Part shown: piece by piece, positions 55,438 through 64,000 of the stretch
How the letters are laid out: the number at the start of each line of letters is the position of its first letter
How positions within the stretch are numbered: the stretch's first letter is position 1
NCBI GenBank assembly: GCA_944320595.1
Contig: CALUIB010000002.1
Coordinates: 62,001 to 126,000, forward strand
Direction: 5' to 3'
DNA: 64,000 nucleotides
Source: an uncultured Muribaculaceae bacterium
Lineage (GTDB): Bacteria; Bacteroidota; Bacteroidia; Bacteroidales; Muribaculaceae
Made by a program: the position numbers and the translations under genes
Notes under the pieces: model-generated
What the model was told of the DNA's origin: nothing
Database searches by the model: none
Seen by the model: the letters and a program-made list of their open reading frames with translations, nothing else

Positions 55438-56868
55438 ATGAAAAAAGGACTGATTTATATTGCTTCGGCACTGGGGCTGCTTGCCACTTCGTGCATGTCG
55501 TCGCGCAGCATCAGCGCAGGCGGCGAGGTCACCGGGGTGGGCGGCACGGCCTACACCGAACCTACGCCATACGGAATGGTGCTGGTGGAGCGCGGCTCGA
55601 TGCGCATAGGCCCGGCCGAAAACGACTCGGCCTGGGGCATACGCAAGGACGACCGCGGAATATCGGTCGATGCCTTTTGGATGGACGAGACCGAAATCAC
55701 CAATTCCAAGTATAAGCAGTTCGTGCTTTGGGTGCGCGACTCGATTATCCGCGAACGCCTTGCCGACCCGGCATACGGCGGCAACGAGGAATACCGCATC
55801 GAGGAAGACGACGAGGGGAATCCCATAACGCCGCACCTCAACTGGAACAAGGCGATACCTTGGCGCAACCCCGACGAGGACGAGCAACGCGCCATCGAGA
55901 GCGTGTACCGCACCAACCCCATAACCGGTGCACGCGAGCTCGACCCCGAGCAGATGAACTACCGATATGAGATTTTCAACCTCACCGAGGCCGCAAAGCG
56001 CAAATACCGCCGAGACCCGGCTCGCCGAGACCTCAACACCGACCACCCGGTGAACGAGGAGCTGCCCACCATATCGAAGGACACCGCCTACATGACCGAT
56101 GACGGACGAATCGTGCGCCAAACCATAACGCGACAGCTCACCGGCGACTACGACTTCCTGAACACCTACATCGTGAACATATACCCCGACACCACGTGCT
56201 GGATTAACGACTTCGACAATGCCTACAACGAGCAGTACGTGCGTATGTACTTCTCACACGCCGGGTACAACGACTTCCCGGTGGTGGGCGTGAGCTGGGA
56301 ACAGGCCAACGCATTCTGCGCCTGGCGAACGGCTTACCTTAAACGCGCACTGGGGGCGCAAGGCGTGTATGTGGAGCCCTACCGCCTGCCCACCGAGGCC
56401 GAATGGGAATATGCCGCACGTGCCGGCATCGATGGCAACAAGTTCCCCTGGGAGGGCGATATGCCAATCGACGAGAACGAAGGGTGCTTCTATGCCAACT
56501 TCAAGCCGCAGGAGGGCAACTACGTGCGCGACGGCAACATCATAACCTCGCAAGCCGGTACATACGATGCCAACGACTTCGGCCTGTTCGACATGGCCGG
56601 CAACGTGAGCGAGTGGACCTCGACCGCATACACCGAGAGCATGAGCGAACGGACTTCGGACCTCAACCCCGAATACCGCTACAACGCCGCAATCGAAGAC
56701 CCCTACCGAATGAAACGCAAGGTGGTGCGCGGCGGCTCATGGAAGGACGTGGCACACAACGTGCGCAGCGACCTGCGTATGTGGGAGTACCAAAACGAGC
56801 AGCGTTCCTACATAGGGTTCAGGTGCGTGCGCTCGGCCATAGGCTACCAAAAGAGCAAACGCAAATAA
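55438..56868 (+). CDS. gldK: GldK/PorK ring lipoprotein
   Basis: The 476-residue product begins with a lipoprotein signal (MKKGLIYIASALGLLATSC) and then has the formylglycine-generating-enzyme-like fold: GMVLVERGSMRIGPAEND, VDAFWMDETEITNSKYKQFV, YRLPTEAEWEYAARAGIDGN and GGSWKDVAHNVRSDLR with FIGFRCVR-type ending. GldK forms the periplasmic ring with GldN around the T9SS. It is not expected to be catalytic. Confidence 0.96.
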   Translation: MKKGLIYIASALGLLATSCMSSRSISAGGEVTGVGGTAYTEPTPYGMVLVERGSMRIGPAENDSAWGIRKDDRGISVDAFWMDETEITNSKYKQFVLWVRDSIIRERLADPAYGGNEEYRIEEDDEGNPITPHLNWNKAIPWRNPDEDEQRAIESVYRTNPITGARELDPEQMNYRYEIFNLTEAAKRKYRRDPARRDLNTDHPVNEELPTISKDTAYMTDDGRIVRQTITRQLTGDYDFLNTYIVNIYPDTTCWINDFDNAYNEQYVRMYFSHAGYNDFPVVGVSWEQANAFCAWRTAYLKRALGAQGVYVEPYRLPTEAEWEYAARAGIDGNKFPWEGDMPIDENEGCFYANFKPQEGNYVRDGNIITSQAGTYDANDFGLFDMAGNVSEWTSTAYTESMSERTSDLNPEYRYNAAIEDPYRMKRKVVRGGSWKDVAHNVRSDLRMWEYQNEQRSYIGFRCVRSAIGYQKSKRK

Positions 56869-56912
56869 TCACACATATACCTAAAAATATATACACATAC
56901 ACTCTCACAGAC

Positions 56913-57881
56913 ATGGGCAAATATAAAAAATATAAGAACAGCATAGAACGCTTCCTTTCGGGCGAAAAGGGACAGCGTTTCTTCAATTTCGCTTACAGCA
57001 TAGGTGCCGCAGTGGTTATTTGGGGTGCCCTGTTCAAGATTTTGCACTTGCCGGGCGGCAACACGCTGCTGTGCATAGGCATGGGCACCGAGGTGCTTAT
57101 GTTCATTCTCACGGCTTTCGACCGCCCCGAGCAGGCCTACAAGTGGGAAGAGGTGTTCCCCGTGCTGCGCACCAAGGACCCCGACGACCGCCCCGACTTT
57201 TCAAGCGGCAACGGCATCATAATAAATGGCGGCACGGCAGCCAGCGGCCAAACGATAAACATCGCCGGCGGCGTGGCTGGCGGCGCATCTGGACTGCCGC
57301 AGGGCATCAACATATCGGAGGACGACACCCGCTCGCTCAGCGAAAGCATCGCAAAGATGGCGGCGGCAAGCGACCAGCTCTCGAAAATGGCCGAGCTGAC
57401 CGATGCCACCTCGCAATACCTGTCGCAACTGTCGGCAATATCCGAGCAGATGGACCGTCTGCGCACCACCACAGAGTCGCTCAACCAAGTATCGGAAGTG
57501 CTGCTCGCATCCTACCAGTCCATCACCGACAACAGCGAAAACATCACGCGCAGCTCGCAAGGATACGTGGGGCAAATGGAAAACCTCAACCGCAACATCA
57601 ACGGGCTTAACACCATCTACGAAATACAGCTGAAGAGCATATCGACGCAGCTCGAAAACATCGACCGCGTGAACCGCGGGCTGAAGGACATACGCGACAT
57701 GTACGAGAAATCGGCAGCCGAGAGCGCAAGCTATTGCGACGAGGCCGAGAAGATGGCCCGCTATATGAAACAGCTCAACAGCGTTTACGAAAAAATGGTA
57801 AAGGCCATGACCGTGAACATGTACCGCCCTGTGGTGCCGGGAATGGACTTGAACAACAACGACGACGATAACAAAGCATAA
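56913..57881 (+). CDS. gldL: GldL/PorL motor protein
   Basis: The 322-residue product (start at 56913) has two N-terminal membrane helices (FAYSIGAAVVIWGALFKIL, then LCIGMGTEVLMFILTAFD) followed by a long cytoplasmic coiled coil (LSESIAKMAAASDQLSKMAEL). GldL pairs with GldM to form the proton-powered motor. An upstream open frame overlaps gldK and is not coding. It is 44 bases after gldK and 8 bases before gldM. Confidence 0.96.
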   Translation: MGKYKKYKNSIERFLSGEKGQRFFNFAYSIGAAVVIWGALFKILHLPGGNTLLCIGMGTEVLMFILTAFDRPEQAYKWEEVFPVLRTKDPDDRPDFSSGNGIIINGGTAASGQTINIAGGVAGGASGLPQGINISEDDTRSLSESIAKMAAASDQLSKMAELTDATSQYLSQLSAISEQMDRLRTTTESLNQVSEVLLASYQSITDNSENITRSSQGYVGQMENLNRNINGLNTIYEIQLKSISTQLENIDRVNRGLKDIRDMYEKSAAESASYCDEAEKMARYMKQLNSVYEKMVKAMTVNMYRPVVPGMDLNNNDDDNKA

Positions 57882-57889
57882 CGACAAAG

Positions 57890-59467
57890 ATGGCTAACGC
57901 ACATAATCAGACGGTGGGGCGAATGTCGCCGCGGCAAAAGATGATAAACCTCATGTATATCGTCTTGACCGCCATGCTTGCCCTAAATGTGTCGAGCGAC
58001 GTGCTCAACGGTTTCACGCAGGTGGAAGACGGATTGACGCGCTCAAACCGCACCGTGGCCGACCGCAACCGTGCCATCTACGACCAACTCGAAGCATTCA
58101 ACGCGCAAAACCCCGAAAAAGGCGGCGTGTGGTATGCACGGGCATCGGAGGTGAGGCAACGCACCAACCAGCTTTACAACTACATCGACTCGCTCAAAAA
58201 CATGATTGTGAAAACCTCGGACGGCGAAGACGGCGACGTGCGCAACATACGCAACCAGGACGATACCGAGACCCCCTCGGTGATAATGCTCGCCCCACGC
58301 AACGGCAAGGGGCGCGAACTGCGCGAACGCATCGACCGTTACCGCTCGTTTGCTGCCGGGATGCTCAACGACTCGGTGAAACGCCTCAATATCGAAAACG
58401 CACTGTCAACCACCCCCCGGCAGCTACGTGCCGTGGGCAAGAACAAGTCTTGGGAAGAGGGGCTGTTCGAGAATATGCCGGTGGTGGCCTCGGTCACGCT
58501 GCTGTCGAAAATACAGAACGACTTGCTATATGCCGAAGGCGAAGTGCTGGGCACACTGCTCAACAACATCGACGCAAGCGACTTGCGCGTGAACCAGGTT
58601 GACGCTTTCGTAATCCCCGAGTCGCGCATAGTGATGCGCGGCGGCAACTATTCGGCCAACATAGTGCTGGCGGCGGTCGATACAACGCAACGCCCCACGG
58701 TGTATATCAACGGCACCCGACTGGGCAACGACCGCGGCCTGTATGAAGTAACCACTTCGCGTTCGGGCGACTTCGACTACTCGGGCTACATAGAAATCGC
58801 CCACGGCGACGGCACCACATCGAAACATAATTTCACCTCGTCATACACGGTAATCGACCCCACGGCCACCATATCGGCAACGATGATGAACGTGCTATAC
58901 GCGGGCATCGACAACCCACTGTCGATTGCCGTGCCGGGAATACCGAGCAATGCCATTTCGGCATCGATGACCAACGGCACACTGTCGCGCAACGGCGACA
59001 CATGGAACGCCCACCCCGACAAGGTGGGAACCGAGGCCGTGGTGACAGTGACGGCAACCATCGACGGCCGCCAGCAAACTGTGGCCACCAGCAACTTCCG
59101 CGTGCGCAAGCTGCCCGACCCGATGCCATACATCGCCTATACCGATAGCAAGGGAAATCCCGAACGCTACCGCGGCGGCAAGCCGTTTGCCAAGTCGCTG
59201 CTGTTGCAGACCGACGGCATCTCGGCAGCCATCGATGACGATATGCTCAACGTGGCCTACCGCGTGCTTAGTTTCGAGACCGTGTTCTTCGACTCCATGG
59301 GCAACGCCATTCCCGAAGTGTCGGACGGCGACAAGTTCTCCAACCGGCAAAAGAGCAGTTTCCGCCGCCTCACCCGTGGGAAACGCTTTTACATCTCACG
59401 CGTGAGGGCGATAGGCCCCGACGGCATCGAGCGCACACTGGCCCCGATGGAAGTAATTGTGAACTGA
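57890..59467 (+). CDS. gldM: GldM/PorM motor protein
   Basis: The 525-residue product has one N-terminal membrane helix (MINLMYIVLTAMLALNVSSDVL) and a large periplasmic part of Ig-like domains (about 230-525; YVINGTRLG-like and AVVTVTATIDGRQQTVATSNFRVRKLPDP). The periplasmic domains contact the GldK-GldN ring. It completes the motor with GldL and precedes gldN by 22 bases. Confidence 0.96.
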   Translation: MANAHNQTVGRMSPRQKMINLMYIVLTAMLALNVSSDVLNGFTQVEDGLTRSNRTVADRNRAIYDQLEAFNAQNPEKGGVWYARASEVRQRTNQLYNYIDSLKNMIVKTSDGEDGDVRNIRNQDDTETPSVIMLAPRNGKGRELRERIDRYRSFAAGMLNDSVKRLNIENALSTTPRQLRAVGKNKSWEEGLFENMPVVASVTLLSKIQNDLLYAEGEVLGTLLNNIDASDLRVNQVDAFVIPESRIVMRGGNYSANIVLAAVDTTQRPTVYINGTRLGNDRGLYEVTTSRSGDFDYSGYIEIAHGDGTTSKHNFTSSYTVIDPTATISATMMNVLYAGIDNPLSIAVPGIPSNAISASMTNGTLSRNGDTWNAHPDKVGTEAVVTVTATIDGRQQTVATSNFRVRKLPDPMPYIAYTDSKGNPERYRGGKPFAKSLLLQTDGISAAIDDDMLNVAYRVLSFETVFFDSMGNAIPEVSDGDKFSNRQKSSFRRLTRGKRFYISRVRAIGPDGIERTLAPMEVIVN

Positions 59468-59489
59468 TACTTTATTACGAGACATAACT

Positions 59490-60647
59490 ATGAATATGAA
59501 GACCTTAAAATATATCTTGGCAAGCCTGCTGCTGATGGGTACGGCAGTGCTGCCGCTCCTGGCCCAGGACAATGGCGGCGTGGTGCGCCGCCGCACACCG
59601 GGAGGACGGAATGCCGAAAAAGACGAGACGGGAATGACCGAACGCATGAAGTCGTTCTATGAGGAACGGGAACCGTCGGATGCCAATATCGAGTGGATGA
59701 GGGTGATATACCGCTCCATCGACCTCACCGACGCCACCAACATGGCTCTATATTACCCCGAATTGCCCAACGAGGACGGGCAGAACCTGTTTTTTATAAT
59801 AATGCGCCTGCTGGCCGACGGAAAGATTCCGGCATACGAATACCTCGACGGACGTGAACTCTTTACCGAGCAGTACCGCATCAACGTGAGCGAGATGCTC
59901 GACCGTTTCCACGTGCTTTACACCGAGGCCAAAGGCAGCACCGAGCGCAATCCGCGATACGCCATCGAGGAGAGCGACATCCCGGCAAACGAGGTGCTGA
60001 GCTATTACATAATCGAGCGCATGGAATTCGACCGCCTTGCAGGCAAGATGCGCAAAAGCGTCTCGGCCATTTGCCCGGTGCTGCACCGCACCGACGAGTT
60101 TGGCGGCGATGCAATACGCTACCCCATGTTCTGGGTGGAAATGAACGACCTGCGCCCATACATATCGCAGCAATACGTATTCACCGACAACGACAACAAC
60201 CTTGCCCGCTACAGCATCGAAGACTTCTTCGTGATGGGTATGTACAAGGGCAGCATCTATAAAACCAAGAACCTGCGCAACCTGTCGATGGTGCAAATGT
60301 TCCCCGACCCCGAGGACTTGAAACGTGCGCAAGACAGCATCGAGAACCGCTTGCAGTCATTCGACCGCAACCTGTGGATTCCCTCGCGCGAGGAACTGCA
60401 AGCCCGTGCCGGAACAGGCGAAGGCGATGATGCCGACAGCGAAGAGGAAGAAGAAATAACCATACGCGACCGCGACGAAGATGCCGACGACGAGGCTGCC
60501 ACCGTGAAGGAAGACAAGGAGGAGCCGAAGAAAGAGGCCAAGAACAAGCGTTCAAAACGGTCAAAGCCAAAAGGCTCGAATGTGAAGAAAGCCAAAGTAT
60601 CGAACAGCGGTTCGGCTGTGCGCTCGGTGCGCCGCCGCAAACCATAA
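59490..60647 (+). CDS. gldN: GldN/PorN ring protein with charged C-terminal tail
   Basis: The 385-residue product has a signal peptide ([20 protein letters not shown]). The family core (about 45-305) contains [42 protein letters not shown] and a closing [30 protein letters not shown]. Beyond residue about 310 a low-complexity tail goes from acidic ([12 protein letters not shown]) to lysine-rich ([17 protein letters not shown]), which is longer than I expect for the family. It may start at 59490 or the ATG at 59496. Confidence 0.93.
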   Translation: MNMKTLKYILASLLLMGTAVLPLLAQDNGGVVRRRTPGGRNAEKDETGMTERMKSFYEEREPSDANIEWMRVIYRSIDLTDATNMALYYPELPNEDGQNLFFIIMRLLADGKIPAYEYLDGRELFTEQYRINVSEMLDRFHVLYTEAKGSTERNPRYAIEESDIPANEVLSYYIIERMEFDRLAGKMRKSVSAICPVLHRTDEFGGDAIRYPMFWVEMNDLRPYISQQYVFTDNDNNLARYSIEDFFVMGMYKGSIYKTKNLRNLSMVQMFPDPEDLKRAQDSIENRLQSFDRNLWIPSREELQARAGTGEGDDADSEEEEEITIRDRDEDADDEAATVKEDKEEPKKEAKNKRSKRSKPKGSNVKKAKVSNSGSAVRSVRRRKP

Positions 60648-60660
60648 ACACAATAAAACC

Positions 60661-60987
60661 ATGTTGTTAACTACCACAAACATCGTGGAGGGAATGAAGA
60701 TTACCGCCTACCACGGAATAGTGTCGGGAGAAACCATAATCGGTGCAAACGTCATACGCGACTTTTTTGCCAGCGTGCGCGACTTCATAGGCGGACGCTC
60801 GGGCGCATACGAAGAGGTGCTGCGCGAGGCCAAAGACACAGCCCTGCGCGAGATGGAAGCCAACGCCGCACATCTTGGCGCAAACGCAGTAATAGGCATC
60901 GACCTCGACTATGAGACTGTAGGCTCAAACGGCAGCATGCTCATGGTCACTTGCAGCGGCACAGCCGTCACGCTGTCGCCCATCTAA
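60661..60987 (+). CDS. YbjQ/UPF0145-family protein
   Basis: The 108-residue product shows the whole family: [47 protein letters not shown], then an alpha-helical part and [29 protein letters not shown]. The fold is a small pentamer of unclear function, sometimes called heavy-metal-binding. It is 13 bases after gldN and may share its transcript. A REP-like palindrome follows. Confidence 0.93.
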   Translation: MLLTTTNIVEGMKITAYHGIVSGETIIGANVIRDFFASVRDFIGGRSGAYEEVLREAKDTALREMEANAAHLGANAVIGIDLDYETVGSNGSMLMVTCSGTAVTLSPI

Positions 60988-61012
60988 AACAAGTTCCCCA
61001 AATGACTCCCCC

Positions 61013-61040
61013 GTAGAGACGATGTGCACATCGTCTCTAC
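61013..61040. repeat. REP-like palindrome GTAGAGACG family, copy C
   Basis: A perfect 28-base palindrome beginning GTAGAGACGATGTG. The ends match 24776-24803 and 28999-29026; the centre differs. It lies 26 bases past the YbjQ stop and may terminate the T9SS transcript. Confidence 0.9.
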
Positions 61041-61102
61041 AATAACAGCGACTGATTTGCAATGTATTACATAGCGAGGCGGTTGTGTGGGTATGTCATA
61101 AT

Positions 61103-61154
61103 GCGCTATGGGCTGCTCCGCCGTCCATAGCGCATATCATTTCATTTTGATACA
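61103..61154. repeat. MITE-like element related to 26555-26628
   Basis: GCGCTATGG (61103-61111) pairs with CCATAGCGC (61125-61133). TAATGCGC, CCGCCGTCC and ATATCATT blocks are shared with 26555-26628, and the right end ATTTTGATACACC matches the outer arm of 24686-24831. It seems a hybrid or decayed copy. Confidence 0.55.
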
Positions 61155-61193
61155 CCATCATTATTTTACCCAACCATCTCTCGGGAAAACAGA

Positions 61194-61718
61194 TTACCAG
61201 CCGAAGGCATGATGGTCGCTCATCCACAAGCCTTGTGCTTTAAGAACCTGCTCTATCACGTCGCGGCCACAGCCATATCCACCCATGCAGGGCGAAATGT
61301 AGCGAGCCACATCCTTCACCTCGGGAGCGGCATCGGCTGGAGCCACGGGCAGGCCCACGCACTGCATGGCCTCGATGTCGGGAATGTCGTCGCCCAAATA
61401 GGCCACTTGGCAGGGTTGCAAATCGTGCATCTTCATCCACTCCTTCAGCACCGGCACCTTTAGCGATGCCCCAAGGTATATGTCCTTGACACCAAGCCCG
61501 GCAAAGCGCACACGCACCCCCTCGCTGCGTCCACCCGAAATTATGGAAAAGTGGAACCCCCGTTTCACGGCAAGCTGTATGGCATACCCATCCTTGATGT
61601 TGACCATGCGCAACGGTTCGCCGCTTATGTGCATAGGTATCACCGATGGAGACAACACGCCGTCAACGTCGCAGGCAAAAGCCTTTACCTGGGTCAGGTC
61701 ATAGTCAATTCTGCTCAT
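61194..61718 (-). CDS. kdsC: KDO-8-phosphate phosphatase (HAD family)
   Basis: The 174-residue product has the HAD motif [23 protein letters not shown] and [26 protein letters not shown] as in KdsC, which removes phosphate from KDO-8-P in lipopolysaccharide core synthesis. It is a cap-less HAD protein of the right length. It overlaps the upstream DUF2520 gene by 14 bases, so the two are probably co-transcribed. Confidence 0.92.
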   Translation of the reverse strand: MSRIDYDLTQVKAFACDVDGVLSPSVIPMHISGEPLRMVNIKDGYAIQLAVKRGFHFSIISGGRSEGVRVRFAGLGVKDIYLGASLKVPVLKEWMKMHDLQPCQVAYLGDDIPDIEAMQCVGLPVAPADAAPEVKDVARYISPCMGGYGCGRDVIEQVLKAQGLWMSDHHAFGW

Positions 61719-62469
61719 GGCGTTTAATTATACTGTCCGACAATATTTTGTATATCGCAGCCTTCTCCTCGTCGAGCATGGCAATGTGCGAGTGCATCAC
61801 ATTCACATCGTGGCGCACCGCCGGCCCCGTCTGCGACTCGGCAGGAGGCAACAGCTTTAACTTGTCAACCGTGGTACTGATTAGCGGCAACATCACATCG
61901 AATGGCAACCCGGCCTCGCCAAGCACGTCGCCGGCAAGCGTCCACATGTGGTTGGCAAAATTGCAGGCAAACACGGCAGCTATGTGCAACCGCCTACGTT
62001 GGTCGCTCGTGGCGCGGAACACCCGTCGCGACAACTGCCGCGCAAGCCCTTCCACCATTACGGCAGTAGCCTCGCTCTCGGCCTCGATGAAAAACGGCAC
62101 GTCGGCAAAGTCGGCGGCTATCTGCTTTGAGAACGATTGCATCGGGTAAAACACCCCGTATCGTTCACGCCGACCGGCAAACACCGTAACGGACGTGCTG
62201 CCCGACGTGTGCACCCACACAGCCCCGTTGTCGGGCACTGCCTCAACCACACCGGCAATGGCATCATCACTCACCGATATTATGTAGATGTCGGCATCGC
62301 GCACCACGCCGTCAAGCGAGTCGGAGGCACAAGCCCCGACGGTAGCTGCAAGTTCTCGGGCGTGGGGCAACGTGCGGCTATACACCTGCACCACCTCCAC
62401 CCCGGCGGTAGCCAACGCCCTCACAAGGTTGGTGGCCACATTCCCGGCACCAATCATCACAGCTTTCAT
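61705..62469 (-). CDS. DUF2520 Rossmann-fold dehydrogenase-like protein
   Basis: The 254-residue product starts at 62469 with a nucleotide-binding motif ([19 protein letters not shown]), [11 protein letters not shown], and an HTSGS motif. A C-terminal DUF2520 domain has [20 protein letters not shown] and [26 protein letters not shown]. It is related to F420- or NADP-dependent oxidoreductases. Substrate is unknown. It sits between the nitroreductase and kdsC genes with overlapping ends. Confidence 0.88.
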   Translation of the reverse strand: MKAVMIGAGNVATNLVRALATAGVEVVQVYSRTLPHARELAATVGACASDSLDGVVRDADIYIISVSDDAIAGVVEAVPDNGAVWVHTSGSTSVTVFAGRRERYGVFYPMQSFSKQIAADFADVPFFIEAESEATAVMVEGLARQLSRRVFRATSDQRRRLHIAAVFACNFANHMWTLAGDVLGEAGLPFDVMLPLISTTVDKLKLLPPAESQTGPAVRHDVNVMHSHIAMLDEEKAAIYKILSDSIIKRHEQN

Positions 62470-63008
62470 TCCTGCGGCCTCCATTTGCCTATGTGTACAC
62501 GTTCCCACAGTATCTTCTCGGGATTAAACGGCTTGCGTTCCTCGTCTTTATGCCCCAACGTGACGATGCACAGCACCGGGATATAGGGCGGAATGTCGAG
62601 CAAGGCCCGCACATAATCCTCGGCAGGCTCGCCGTCGCCCGAGTAACGGTTGCGAATTTGTATCCAGCAACTGCCAAGCCCCAAGTCCTCGGCCTGCAAT
62701 TGCATATAAGTGGCCGCAATGGCCGCATCCTCAATCCACACGTCGCTCACGCCCGGGTCGGCGCACACCACTATGGCAAGGCTGCACTTGCCTATCGGCG
62801 CGGCACCCTGCTCCTTGCAGTAACTAAGCAATTCAAGTTTCTTGCGGTCTTCAACCGTCACAAATTGCCACGGCTGCGACCGTTTCGACGACGGAGCCAT
62901 CAATGCGGCCTCCAATATCAGTTGCACGTCGTCGGGTGAAATCTCCTCGGCTGTATATCGTCTTATGCTGTGCCTGCGCACCAGCAGTTCATGAAAATTT
63001 TCCATCAA
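62466..63008 (-). CDS. Nitroreductase-family protein
   Basis: The 180-residue product shows the FMN-binding family pattern: ELLVRRHSIRRYTAEEI, AALMAPSSKRSQPWQFVTV, IGKCSLAIVVCAD and LQAEDLGLGSCWIQIR. Such enzymes reduce nitro groups, quinones or flavins with NAD(P)H; the substrate is unknown. It overlaps the DUF2520 start by 4 bases. The start could be the second ATG at 63005. Confidence 0.9.
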   Translation of the reverse strand: MMENFHELLVRRHSIRRYTAEEISPDDVQLILEAALMAPSSKRSQPWQFVTVEDRKKLELLSYCKEQGAAPIGKCSLAIVVCADPGVSDVWIEDAAIAATYMQLQAEDLGLGSCWIQIRNRYSGDGEPAEDYVRALLDIPPYIPVLCIVTLGHKDEERKPFNPEKILWERVHIGKWRPQE

Positions 63009-63104
63009 TTCTAAGAATAAGATACCAATACAAAATTACAACAAAACCCGAAAAAATTGCCCACATACCATATATTTTGTAATTTTGGAAAAAACAGAAC
63101 ATTT

Positions 63105-63614
63105 ATGGAGAAAAGTACACCTACCGGCGACACGAGATACAAGATTCTATTCATCTGCCTGGGCAATATATGCCGCTCGCCGGCGGCACAGGGAATCATG
63201 GAACAGCTGATTGCCAGCCGCGGCCTGCAAGACCGCTTCCTTGTAGATTCGGCAGGGTTATATGGCGGACACAGCGGCAGCCTGCCCGACCAGCGGATGC
63301 GCGTCCATGCCCAAAGACGCGGCTACACGCTCACGCACCGCAGCCGCCAGATAACAGGCAGTGACTTGCAGACGTTTGACCTAATCGTGGTCATGGACCG
63401 CAGCAACCTCGAAGGGCTGCAACATCTAAAAGACCCCGTTGACCCACACAAAGTGGTGGAAATGGCAAGCTACCTGCGCTTTCACCCACGCAACCATTGC
63501 GTTCCCGACCCGTATTACGACGGTGCCGAGGGATTTGAGCTTGTGCTCGACTTGCTCGAAGATGCCTGCGAAGGGCTGCTTGATGAATTATGCAAAACTA
63601 CCAAACAACACTAA
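63105..63614 (+). CDS. Low-molecular-weight protein-tyrosine phosphatase
   Basis: The 169-residue product (start at 63105) has the P-loop FICLGNICRSPAAQG (CX5R) near residues 16-22 and the general acid in VPDPYYDG. These enzymes remove phosphate from tyrosine, often in capsule or exopolysaccharide control. A frame from 63057 lacks family similarity. It diverges from the nitroreductase operon and is 8 bases before the next gene. Confidence 0.95.
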   Translation: MEKSTPTGDTRYKILFICLGNICRSPAAQGIMEQLIASRGLQDRFLVDSAGLYGGHSGSLPDQRMRVHAQRRGYTLTHRSRQITGSDLQTFDLIVVMDRSNLEGLQHLKDPVDPHKVVEMASYLRFHPRNHCVPDPYYDGAEGFELVLDLLEDACEGLLDELCKTTKQH

Positions 63615-63622
63615 CAACACTC

Positions 63623-64000
63623 ATGAAAAAATCATTAATAGCATTGGCTGCCGCACTGTCGGCATTACCGGTACCAATGGCAGCCGAAACAGCCCCGGTG
63701 GCTGTGAAATGGATAATGGGCGAGAATTTTGCCACACCGCGGCAATACAGCTCGCAATTCGTAGTGACCAACGTCACCGACAGCACACTGCACGGCAACT
63801 GGGGGCTGTATTACAACATATTTCCCAACGAAGTAACCGTAGAGGCTGGCAGCCCCGCGGCAGTGGAGGAGATAATACCCAACTACTATGTGCTGCGTCC
63901 CACGAGCAATTACGTGCCACTGGCACCTGGCGACTCGATGGTTATCAACATGATGATGCACGGCACATTCACATCACGCTCATTTGCCCCCGACGGTGGC
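63623..64000 (+). CDS. Secreted protein, probable GH20-type hexosaminidase N-terminus (truncated by window)
   Basis: The visible 126 residues start with a signal peptide (MKKSLIALAAALSALPVPMAAE). They then show VAVKWIMGENFA, QFVVTNVTDSTLHGNWGLYYNI and FPNEVTVEAGSPAAVEEI, which resembles the chitobiase/hexosaminidase N-terminal domain with its WxxYF-type segment. If so it starts a GH20 beta-N-acetylhexosaminidase for GlcNAc or GalNAc removal. The catalytic domain is beyond the window, so this remains tentative. Confidence 0.6.
   Translation, partial: MKKSLIALAAALSALPVPMAAETAPVAVKWIMGENFATPRQYSSQFVVTNVTDSTLHGNWGLYYNIFPNEVTVEAGSPAAVEEIIPNYYVLRPTSNYVPLAPGDSMVINMMMHGTFTSRSFAPDGG

Overview
The window is chromosomal DNA from a member of the Bacteroidales, most like the Muribaculaceae/Porphyromonadaceae side of the order (inference). 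Evidence seen: a complete type IX secretion/gliding block (porT, porP, gldK-N), a BamA-Skp-Skp-UppS block with Bacteroidales-only neighbours, GH109 and GH2 enzymes plus a serine-type sulfatase, many Bacteroides-style lipoprotein signals, and promoters matching the Bacteroidetes -33 TTTG / -7 TAnnTTTG consensus.

Layout. 1-8.6 kb: 3' part of a NagB/PIG-L protein, two AT-rich repeat-protein paralogues preceded by a gene remnant, folB with a lipoprotein, a Cbp1-type coiled-coil lipoprotein, rsmI, an acidic hypothetical protein and a TIR protein carrying two ribosomal L7/L12-type C-terminal domains. 8.7-9.3 kb: a tRNA operon of three identical tRNA-Gly(GCC) on a 135-bp tandem unit, then tRNA-Leu(GAG), with promoter and terminator. 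9.5-16.9 kb: a compact ribosomally synthesised peptide (RiPP) cluster. It has a 37-codon precursor ORF, a hairpin, then five tightly packed enzyme genes: SPASM radical SAM, B12-binding radical SAM, a second SPASM radical SAM, a YcaO resembling the E. coli YcaO subgroup, and a third SPASM-type radical SAM protein with an N-terminal extension. No transporter or protease is linked. This is the most unusual locus here.

16.9-24.7 kb: membrane protein, gtrA, TRIC-type channel, nth, pheS, an AAA/DUF4143 ATPase, tilS and recO. 24.7-36.6 kb: glycan-use genes (GH109, CBM9-like protein, NahK-like kinase, GH2 beta-galactosidase, serine-type sulfatase) interleaved with a WG-repeat protein and an AT-rich DUF3990 toxin-like pair. 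36.7-45.1 kb: envelope assembly (two OmpH/Skp, BamA, UppS, DUF6089, DUF6242) and ribD. 45.2-47.5 kb: tRNA-Gly(CCC) followed by a small AT-rich insert (HNH protein, HTH protein) and a MITE-like element. 47.5-53.5 kb: AAA ATPase, AddA-like helicase-nuclease, YciH. 53.7-61.0 kb: the T9SS operon and a YbjQ protein. 61.2-64.0 kb: kdsC, DUF2520 dehydrogenase-like protein, nitroreductase, low-molecular-weight phosphatase and the start of a secreted protein that may be a GH20 hexosaminidase.

Several families of dispersed palindromes occur between genes, with shared sequence at distant sites. A conserved extended promoter block is shared by pheS and the sulfatase gene. All functional assignments come from reading translated sequence against remembered families; no database search was run.
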